Below, in pieces: positions 56,459 through 64,000 of a stretch of 64,000 nucleotides of DNA (position 1 is its first letter; each line of letters starts with the position of its first letter). The stretch covers positions 186,001-250,000 of the forward strand of contig JACEVL010000827.1 of NCBI GenBank assembly GCA_020284085.1, read 5' to 3'. Under the pieces are notes generated by a model. The model was not told the origin of the DNA. It saw nothing but the letters and a program-made list of their open reading frames with translations, and made no database searches. Origin of the DNA: Aporrectodea caliginosa. Lineage: Eukaryota; Annelida; Clitellata; Crassiclitellata; Lumbricidae. Position numbers and translations under genes: made by a program.

Positions 56459-56954
56459 CTGGATTGTGGGCTCCTAGGCTGTTTAAAAAAAATGAATGGT
56501 GCATTTGGTGAATAATTTTATTGTTCATACGTACAAGCCTTATAAATGAAAATGAGTGTCTGTACGTAAGGGCAATATGGGGGTGCTTGACCCTTTCTGG
56601 AATTCATATCTGTAAGGGCTAAACTAATGACTAGTTTTTTTCTCGGTCTCTCGTGCTTGACGTTTTTTTCTTTCTGGATTTGAATAGTTATTCTGAGAGA
56701 GGCGCTTATATAAATCTGATACAATACAATACATCTGAAATTACCCAACAGAACTCATTAGGTCATTAATTTGTTATAACGTGAATTCTTTGTACCAAGA
56801 TGGGGTGATGATGGTGTGTTCGGGCTATCATGTTTGTTCTCTCCTGCACAGAATTCTATGGGCACACATGCCCTTTTTTAACACTGTATAATACATACAA
56901 AACCACCAGTGGGCCATACGTGATGTAAATATACACATTTTTCTAAAGTGACCT

Positions 56955-57205
56955 GTATCACCTAGACTCTGCTCATTTTTCAATGAATTGATCGGGTGAG
57001 ACGCACTGAGATCCTTCACCACCGCTGCCCGTTTGAATGTTAGCCACGCCATTTAAAGTTCCCGTGTGCGGACCTTGCTAGCCTGAGATTTAAAATCTCT
57101 TAAATAAGCCAGCATCAAGAGTCGAACCGTAATACACACTCTCTTACACAGAGAAGTATGGGATGCAGCGTATGCTTTAACCAATGTAGCTGACTGGGCC
57201 AGTTA
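56955..57205 (-). mobile_element. SINE family D, copy 5
   Basis: 'gactctgctcatttttcaat', 'cttcaccaccgctgcccgtt', 'ccttgctagcctgagattta'. The minus-strand head is GTCAGCTACATTGGTTAAAG, tRNA-like. Confidence 0.6.
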
Positions 57206-57353
57206 GTCATTCCTCCTTACCACTCGTTAGGCTAAGAAAGCAGAGCTGTATGTTCTTCCAATCTGCCCTTTTTGCACCAGAGAATCATTATAGCATGCTT
57301 TATTATAACCCAAATTCTGACATGAATAAGACATGGATCTCGTTATAAGACAG

Positions 57354-57962
57354 TCCGTGATGTGACTTCCAAAGACAGTGTTATAGCGAATGTCCGGTGT
57401 ACGTGTAATTGAACCATCGCAGCAGTGGGTCATCCATCCAGCTGGTCGTGACACCTGTCCCACTCCAATGCCTTTGCCAGACGACAGATGACGATGAACT
57501 AGGAGCTAATGACAGACGACATACAGACATCTATCTGTCTTGTCATTGTGCATTATTGATCAAAGACGACGAAAGGCATCTAGGCACTGGGGCTGCCATC
57601 CCTCTTGTGTACAGGTGCAGGGCGGCATGCAGCAGCCGGGACAGATGAGTCTAATAGTTGAATCAGCTACAGCACTGCCATAAAAACTGTTGGGTAATTT
57701 AACGACCTAATGACTTCTGCTGGATAATTTAACGACCTAATGACTTCTGCTGGATAATTTAATGACCTAATGACTTCTATTGGGTAATTTAATGACCTAA
57801 TGACTTCTGTTGGGTAATTTAATGACCTAATGACTTCTGTTGGGTAATTTAATGACCCAATGACCTCTGTTGGGTCATTTAATGACTTTGTTTGATAATT
57901 TAATACCCTATGACTTCCGTTGGGTAATTTAATGAACTAATAGACCTCTGTTGAGTAATTTA
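57354..57962 (+). repeat. Large tandem repeat, copy 1 (unique part plus 30-bp minisatellite)
   Basis: The segment from 'gtgatgtgacttccaaagac' to 'gccataaaaactgttgggta' (about 300 bp) is followed by about nine 30-bp units with core GGGTAATTTAATGACCTAAT and 'gacttctgtt'. The same two-part arrangement follows as copy 2. The 79-codon frame in it is duplicated with the repeat and lacks any domain. Confidence 0.92.
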
Positions 57963-58815
57963 CGTGATGTGACTTCCAAAGACAGTGTTATAGCGAATGT
58001 CCGGTGTACGTGTAATTGAACCATCGCACCAGTGGGTCATCCATCCAGCTGGTCGTGACACCTGTCCCACTCCAATGCCTTTGCCAGACGACAGATGACG
58101 ATGAACTAGGAGCTAATGACAGACGACATACAGACATCTATCTGTCTTGTCATTGTGCATTATTGATCAAAGACGACGAAAGGCATCTAGGCACTGGGGC
58201 TGCCATCCCTCTTGTGTACAGGTGCAGGGCATGCAACAGCCGGGACAGATGAGTCTAATATTTGAATCAGCTACAGCACTGCCATAAAACCGTTGGGTAA
58301 TTTAACGACCTAATGACTTCTGCTGGATAATTTAATGACCTAATGACTTTTGTTGGGTAATTTATTGACCTAATGATTGCTGTTGGGTAATTTAATGACC
58401 CAATGACTTCTGTTGGGTAATTTAATGACCTAATGACCTCTGTTGGGTCATTTAATGACTTTGTTTGATAATTTAATGACCCTATGACTTCTGTTGGGTA
58501 ATTTAATGACCCAATAGACCTCTGTTGGGTAACTTAATGACCTAATGACTTCTGTTGGGTAATTTAATGACCCAATGACCTCTGTTGGGTAATTTAATTA
58601 CCTCTTTTGAGTATTTTAATACCCTATGTTGTGTAATACCCTGTTGTGTAATTTAATTACCTATTGGGCAATTTAATGACTTTGGTAATTTAATACCTTA
58701 TGACTTCTGTTTGGTAATTTAATGAACTAATGACCTCTGTTGGGTACTTTAATGACCTAATGACTTCCGTTGGGTAGTTAATGATGATCTAATGACCTCT
58801 GTTGGGTAATTTGAA
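57963..58815 (+). repeat. Large tandem repeat, copy 2
   Basis: The roughly 300-bp part (57963-58290) is almost identical to copy 1 (a few substitutions and small indels, for example 'gcggcatgcagcagc' against 'gcatgcaacagc'). It is followed by a longer run of the 30-bp units to about 58815. Confidence 0.92.
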
Positions 58816-58955
58816 TATTCATTGTTTTTCTGGGTTGTACAGAAATTTTTTAAGTGTCTTAGCATAAAAGTTTGTTAAGTCTTGAATTTTCATTGTTTTT
58901 GATTTGCATGTTCTGGATCGCCGGTACATGAAGAACCAACTGTTCCAGTTGCTAG

Positions 58956-59080
58956 ATCAAGACGATGACGATGACCCAGAACACGGAGCTCTTTAATGAC
59001 GAGAGTCAGCCATTTGCCTGTGGAACCCGCGCTTTGTTAAAATGTTAAATGCCCTCATGCTTGACTCCCTTATGAGTACT
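58956..59080 (+). CDS. slo: slo exon R: calcium bowl, reading frame disrupted
   Basis: AT after TTGCTAG completes aspartate with the G from exon Q, then QDDDDDPE: the calcium bowl. The frame then gives HGAL and TAA at 58994. In the +1 frame the expected ELFNDESQPFACGT (family: TELY.TQPFACGT) appears. Back in the first frame LDSLMST is followed by the donor GTAAGT, in phase with exon S. Entry phase, exit phase and the donor all fit, but the exon is about 21 bp longer than the family pattern between bowl and LDSLMS. The conserved AFAVSV stretch is unrecognisable, and VNDxNVQFL before the bowl is missing or outside the exon. Either real decay or sequence/assembly error. Confidence 0.7.
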
Positions 59081-59309
59081 GTAAGTCATTCAGTTCCTGC
59101 CCTCTGAACAAAATTATTTGCTGAATACGGTGAACCAGTTGGTAGTAGACCAGTGCCTCCCAAAGTGGTGGTATCCGATGGACTGGTGCCGGTCCTAGAT
59201 GCATTTTTTCTCAGTATTTTGATCTGGAGTCCGCTTTAGTGTGGTCATAGAAACTGGAATCAAATTGTCTCAGTGAGAATCAAGAAAGCCATGATCTATC
59301 AGAGTAGCC

Positions 59310-59490
59310 TTGGTTGAAATCTGATGCAGGAGATAAACCAGAAATCATGGTTATTAGGGAAGCAAATTGAAACGGATGGGTCTTAAGTTTTTCGCTCCTT
59401 TGTAATTGGCTAAACATGCGTATGTGAAGTTCCAATGAACAATTTAGGTGACGTCGAAAAACCTGCAAACATCGAAACGAGGGAGATAAG
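59310..59490. repeat. Dispersed repeat pair, copy 1
   Basis: Shares with 59775-59950 the order 'agaaatcatggt', 'gaagcaa.ttgaaacggatg', 'aagtttttcgctcctttgta', 'gtatgtgaagttcca', 'ctgcaaacatcgaaa'. Unclassified. Confidence 0.7.
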
Positions 59491-59774
59491 GGTTACAGAG
59501 TAGGGCATAGCGACCAGAACGGATTATGTATGGCATATATTAATTTGTTGCTCCTATGACACTAAAATGGTGTCTGGGATAGAAATTATGTGTTTTATGT
59601 GCTGCTTAACTTTGCCGTTATAGCTGAAGTTATTCCATTATACCGCTGCGACCAGTTAGAGATCCTTATAACATTGAGAGTATGGATTCGAGCCTCCTCT
59701 GAGACGGTTAATGGGTAGGGACCTTGAGCAAGTCTTTAACTCACTATTGCTCAGTGCCATCAATTGATGCTTGG

Positions 59775-59950
59775 TCATTAGAAATCATGGTCAGTGGAGA
59801 AGCAAGTTTAAACGGATGGATCTGAAGTTTTTGGCTCCTTTGTAATTGCTTTCTGGATATGCATATGTGAAGTTCCACTGTTTGCAAAACATTGAAGCAT
59901 CTGCAAACATCGAAATGAGCAAGATAAGGGTGACAGAGGGTTTGGCACCA
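59775..59950. repeat. Dispersed repeat pair, copy 2
   Basis: See 59310-59490. About 80% similar by eye. Confidence 0.7.
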
Positions 59951-60034
59951 GTGGAAGTTGAGGAGGGGGATGCTGAATGTTTGCACTCTCCCGGAACTAA
60001 GTAAGGTCAGACTGTTAATTATGTGCATTATATT

Positions 60035-60175
60035 AAATAGTGAGTACGCTAAATAGCAAATACTTCAAATAGCAATTACATTAAATAACGATTACTTTGA
60101 ATAGTGATTACGTTAAATAGCGATTACTGTTTGAATAGTGATTATGTTAAATAGTGATTATGTTAAATAGCGAAT
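60035..60175. repeat. 17-18-bp minisatellite before exon S
   Basis: Degenerate units of TTAAATAGCGATTACG repeated about eight times, ending roughly 20 bp before the acceptor of exon S. Confidence 0.85.
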
Positions 60176-60194
60176 GCTGTGTACTTTGCTGCAG

Positions 60195-60389
60195 ACGTAT
60201 TTCAACGACAGTGCACTGACTCTGATTCGAACTCTGATAACGGGTGGAGCAACTCCTGAGCTGGAGCAGATCCTGGCGGAAGGGGTCGGAATGAGAGGAG
60301 GGTATGCAACGACGGAGACCCTCATGAACCGAAGTCGATGTCGCGTCATGCAGATTCCACTCGCCAAAGGGCCGTTTACTCAGTTCGCG
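60195..60389 (+). CDS. slo: slo exon S: RCK2
   Basis: Sixty-five codons in phase 0: [65 protein letters not shown], donor GTCAGT. TYFN...[18 protein letters not shown]....RGGY.T...L.NR.RCRV is the invariant RCK2 stretch after the calcium bowl. Fully intact, arguing that the gene is under selection beyond the disrupted exon R. Confidence 0.97.
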
Positions 60390-60419
60390 GTCAGTTACCC
60401 TTTCACTTTCACCCTCTAC

Positions 60420-60640
60420 CCCTTGACATCTTTTGATCTGACCTAGAAAACTGTTGACTTGACCTAGAGCATCTCTTGACCTGACCTAGAGAAACTTTTG
60501 ACCTTACCCAGAGCATCTTTTGACCTGACCTAGAAAAACTGTTGACCTGACCTAGGACGTCTTTTGACCTGACCTAGAGAAACTGTTGACCTGACTTATA
60601 GGTCACCTTTTGGTGTGACCCTAAGTTAATGTCCTTTGAG
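60420..60640. repeat. 22/44-bp minisatellite after exon S
   Basis: Repeats of 'ttgacctgacctagagaaac' and 'ttttgacctgacctagagca' start about 35 bp after the donor. Confidence 0.9.
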
Positions 60641-60789
60641 ATAGATAGTCGTGGTAGATGTTGTAGGCTGTGTTTGTGCCCTTTGACCTCTATATCTTTC
60701 TCTGCATAGGTTTGCTTAGGCAGTGATCAGATTTTCTGAGAACGAATGATTTGATAATTTATCTAACTAAGCCAACTGGAAATATGTTG

Positions 60790-61045
60790 CTCCATCCATC
60801 AATTCATCCACTCACATTCATCAATCAATGCATCTTTCCATCCATCCATCTATCCATCCATCCACCCACCATCCATCAATTAATCATTCTATTCATTTGT
60901 CGTGCCATGCAACCAATCAATGCACCCATAATTGAACAACTTTACCCACCCACCATCCATCAGTCCATCAATCTGTCCAGTACCCACCCATCCATTCATC
61001 CATCTTTCAGTATATCCATCAATCAATCCATCCATCTATATGCTT
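60790..61045. repeat. (CCAT)n-rich simple repeat
   Basis: CCATCCAT, TCAATCAA and CACCCACC units interleaved. Its His/Pro/Ser/Ile-rich frame is not a gene. Confidence 0.93.
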
Positions 61046-61216
61046 TTTTTCTAGAGAAAAATCCATGACTACAAGCACGTCATTAGTACTCAAAAACAAC
61101 AAACCACTGTAAAAACAACTACCGTAATTGAATGTGACCCATTCTACCATCAACTTCGGTCAGTGGGCATAACCATAAGCAGAGAATAATCCACTGTATC
61201 TTTTATTTTCACATAG

Positions 61217-61390
61217 GATGGATCATCCTATGGTGAACTTTTCGTGAGTGCTCTGCATACGTACGGTATTCTGTGCGTTGGTCTTTATCGTCTGCGAGAT
61301 ATTCCAGGAGGCATGATGATCGCATCGTCTTCTAAACGCTACGTCATCACGAACCCTCCTGACGACTTTCCCCTCTTGCCATCAGACAAG
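61217..61390 (+). CDS. slo: slo exon T: RCK2 end
   Basis: Fifty-eight codons in phase 0: [58 protein letters not shown], donor GTGGGT. It matches YGDLF..AL..YG.LC.GLYR.RD.......[13 protein letters not shown] of Slo1. Acceptor TTTTCACATAG. Confidence 0.97.
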
Positions 61391-62086
61391 GTGGGTGACA
61401 CATTTCTCAACAGAAACTGATGTTAATCTATAATTGATTTGTTTAATCTTTTGATTTAATTTAATCGATTTGATTTAATCTTTCTGAAACTTCTGCTCAG
61501 AATTTTTAGAATTTTTGCCTGTTGGTAATTCGATTTAATAATTGATAATATTTGATTTAATATTTAATATTTTAATATTTTATTTAATAATTGATTTGAT
61601 TAAATCTTTTTTAAACTTCTGCTCGGATTTTTAGAATTCTTGTTTAATCATTTCCTTAGTTGAAATGTTCTCTTTATTTTGTTTTAGAGTGTTTGTTTCT
61701 CTTGTAAAATCCCATCTTTTAAACTATTTTGTGCTAATGAGAGCATTTTGCCTGTTGATAATTGTTAGCAATTGATTCAGTTTTCAAAACTGAGGTCATC
61801 TCATAAGTTTTTAAATGTCAATTATTCTAAAATACGTTTTACAACAGGAATACTTCGGTTCCTGGAAAACAGAAAATCATCTCCAAAACTTATGATAGAA
61901 ATTGAATCATTGAAGAGTGGAATGGTTCTAGAAGTTTAAAATTTTCTTTCTCATACATATTTTCTGCAATTCCTTTTCCACTACATCTGCTTTTCAAGAC
62001 CTTTGCTGTGGAACGAGTTCACTTGCTCACGTTTGCGGAACACGTTGTTTAATTTTCATTGTGTTTGTTGTTTTATTTTCCAACAG
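61391..62086. other. Intron T-U (0.7 kb)
   Basis: AT-rich with many 'ttgatttaat' motifs (61435-61620). No element or exon recognised. Acceptor TTTTCCAACAG. Confidence 0.7.
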
Positions 62087-62150
62087 GTCTTTTGTTTTGC
62101 ACCCAGTAACATCTTTCATGGTCATCAGACATCAGATGGCAACCAGAAAC
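62087..62150 (+). CDS. slo: slo exon U: C-terminal tail, partial gene end
   Basis: Reads VFCFAPSNIFHGHQTSDGNQ, K and one base C before the donor GTAAGA. VFCF corresponds to the (I/V)FC(L)MQF strand that ends RCK2; human continues as a variable Ser-rich tail. Length 64 bp, phase 0 in, phase 1 out. The exon(s) carrying the stop codon were not found up to 64000. Confidence 0.85.
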
Positions 62151-62487
62151 GTAAGATACATCGGATACTGTTGTGTTGGTGTTGTGCCTCTTTATTAGGG
62201 CATTTTGGTCTCGTTGTCTTTCTCTTGACTATTTCTTATTTGTTTATTTATTATCTCTGTATGTGTTTTCATTAAATGTTTCAGTCCTATGCAAGTAATG
62301 TGGCTAAGATGGTCATAGCAACTATAGAAACATTTATATAATACATTTTCTAAGTATATAAATGTTGAGATTTACAAATATTCATGGACGCTGCGTCAGA
62401 CACTGTCTGTTGCACAGACACTTTGATCTGCAGCTACAATGGCCAAGTGCTCTGATTGTCTGGTTGCAGGTCACATCAGTTATTGTA

Positions 62488-62552
62488 TGTGAGTGTGTGT
62501 CTGTGTGTGTGTGTATATATGTGTGTGTATGTGTGTGTGTGTGTGTTTTCTT
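62488..62552. repeat. (GT)n microsatellite
   Basis: GT repeat interrupted by ATATAT. Confidence 0.9.
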
Positions 62553-62884
62553 TCTGTGATATTTATGTATGTTTCTCCTTTGTAAAGGCAATTTTCTTTT
62601 GCCTGGGGCAGATGGATGGGTGATGGGTGCTTCCAAACAGATGTCATGAAGCGGTGCTATATAAATTATTGGTTGCTTTACAAGATGGTCAGACAAACTG
62701 CCAGAGTGCACTTAATGTCTGCTGTTATCGTATGGTGTAGTGCAGCGTCTTTTCTCTTATGCCTCTTACGATTTCTCTGGCCAGGAGAGCATTGCATTCT
62801 AACATCCAGAATTCTCTTTGAGCGAATCTGCGAACTGATTTAAAGTAGAAAATGACTCACTGGAACAAATCTATTCTTTCTTTC

Positions 62885-63190
62885 CAGTTGTTTTACCTTA
62901 GTCTCAACTCCAGGCTTACTATCTTCGTGACCTCTGCTGCTCTACCTCGAGTGCTCTCGGTCATCGCTCTCTCCACTCTGCTGAGCAGGTTTTGCCCTCA
63001 CAGCTACTAAGCAGATTGTGCCTTCTCAGTGGTTGGCCCCTCGCTCTGGAACGGGCTCCCCTTTTGCTGTGCTTGCACCCTCTGACTCTTTTTGTGCTCA
63101 CCTCAAAACGTTCCTTTTCAGTCGTGCTCTGTTCGGGAGCACTTCTGAAGGGGCGCTATATAAATCTTCGTAATGAATGAATGAATGAAT
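62885..63190 (+). mobile_element. LINE 3' end with decayed RT C-terminus
   Basis: The forward sequence encodes pieces SQWLAPRSGTGSPFAVLAPS and FCAHLKTFLFSRALFGSTSE. It ends 'aggggcgctatataaatctt', then (GAAT)n. At least one stop interrupts the frame upstream. Confidence 0.8.
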
Positions 63191-64000
63191 ACTGTAACTT
63201 AGAAGTTCTTGTGGAAGTTCGGTTTTGCTGTTTATCACAAAAGCTGCATCAAGAAAACCAGTTTATGCATTGTCATGTAAATTGTATTGTATTTCATTGT
63301 GTTGGTTTCTTAGATAACTTAAATTTATAGTTCGATAATTCTTAATGTGCATTTTGAGACTGATTGATCATACGCTTGTGGAGTGGTCACTTGCATTGCA
63401 TTGTCCATTAGTAAGCCTAGTGGTCTAACTTCACTTTTTTCCGATTTGCTTTGACCTCTGTCTGAACTGAATTTTACTTGCCTTTGCCTTCTGCCCATGC
63501 ACTTATTTCTATATGTGTATCTGATGTCTATACTTGTGTAAATCGATGTACTTTTATATTGCTCCTTTTTGGCAAAATAACTTATAAAAAGTTCTGAGAA
63601 CCTTTCAGACTTTGGAATCATGATGTTGAAAATCTGCCCACACACAAACACATGCACAACAACAACTACATTTTTAACTTGGTACCATCGTAAAGTTTAT
63701 AAGTCCTGTTATACGATGTTGTGACACTACATTTCACCCTGGTGAAACTGTATTTCATAATTCTACTTCCTATTTCTTTTCCCAGTTGTGTCTGTTTCTC
63801 TGGAGTTGTATTGACTCCATTTAGAATATGGATTTCCTCTTGCAGCTTATTTTCTCTGGGATGTTTGTTTATAATTTATTATAATAATTTACTATCGTAT
63901 GTTGTCTCAATTCATCAAATGTGAGGTCATCTTTTATGGCTACCATATATCATAGTATATTTAGTGAGATTGTGGTTTTTCTCACTCAGTAAGAAATATG

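Larger units (their letters stand above)
56369..58955. other. Intron Q-R (2.6 kb)
   Basis: Contains the possible read-through end, SINE family D (56955-57205), and two long direct repeats with minisatellites (57350-58820). I looked for a second, intact calcium-bowl exon in it and found none. Confidence 0.7.
59081..60194. other. Intron R-S (1.1 kb)
   Basis: Contains a hAT end (CAGTGCCTCCCAAAGTGG, 59152), two related blocks at 59290-59490 and 59765-59950 ('agaaatcatggttattaggg' / 'agaaatcatggtcagtggag' to 'cgaaatgagcaagataaggg'), and a short-unit repeat (60035-60175). The acceptor is CTTTGCTGCAG. Confidence 0.65.
62151..64000. other. Intron after exon U (incomplete)
   Basis: Contains a (GT)n run (62488-62552), a LINE tail (62585-62675), a LINE 3' end (62885-63190) and AT-rich sequence. 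No terminal Slo exon or polyadenylation region was identified. Confidence 0.65.

Noticed and set aside
57409..58252. Two 78-79-codon frames (DDDELGAND...) as duplicated small genes
   Set aside because: They lie in a tandem noncoding repeat; no domain, no splice support. I also checked that they are not the calcium bowl.
62151..64000. Terminal Slo exon
   Set aside because: I searched for a phase-1 exon with a stop and a polyadenylation signal and found no convincing candidate; the open frames here overlap LINE sequence or AT-rich intron.

Overview
This window is eukaryotic, from an invertebrate animal and probably a marine one. It is about 62 kb of the interior of one gene on the + strand: a slowpoke/KCNMA1-type large-conductance calcium- and voltage-activated potassium (BK, Slo1) channel. 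Nothing prokaryotic, viral or CRISPR-like was seen. The exons are small (45-225 bp), the introns large (up to 21 kb) and packed with microsatellites, minisatellites, tRNA-derived SINEs, LINE 3' ends and short hAT-like elements. The species cannot be fixed from the sequence. The protein reads closer to fly-type Slo than to vertebrate Slo. A short TTAGGG run and LINE tails ending in GCGCTATATAAAT with GAAT-type repeats suit a deuterostome or lophotrochozoan.

Layout: 1-4012 is intron (the exons for S0-S2 must lie upstream). Exon A (4013-4124) carries S3. Exon B (11257-11408) carries S4-S5. Exon C (13521-13691) carries the pore loop with TVGYGD and S6. Exons D-J (15477-42454) carry the end of S6 and RCK1. 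Exons K-N (44907-52656) carry the variable linker, with the CXXCH motif and two in-phase cassette candidates. Exons O-U (53601-62150) carry RCK2, the calcium bowl and part of the C-terminal tail. The last exon(s) lie beyond 64000. Exon letters are labels for this window only. Reading phases agree across every junction, which is the strongest support for the model.

Most notable observations: (1) the 3' splice site and first about 24 coding bases of exon K have been amplified into a 45-bp tandem array of 37 extra copies directly upstream of the real exon, open in frame, so the array is a ladder of decoy splice acceptors; (2) a 161-bp hAT-like element has inserted exactly at the 5' splice site of exon M, and its 8-bp target duplication contains the splice site; (3) the calcium-bowl exon R keeps QDDDDDP and compatible splice phases but has two internal frame breaks and stop codons, although the exons after it are intact; (4) the exon starting RCK2 (O) is duplicated in tandem, the second copy carrying a 34-bp deletion; (5) exon P uses a GC donor; (6) exon Q can read through to a stop followed by AATAAA. 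No second gene was found: all other long open frames are simple-repeat translations or retrotransposon remnants.
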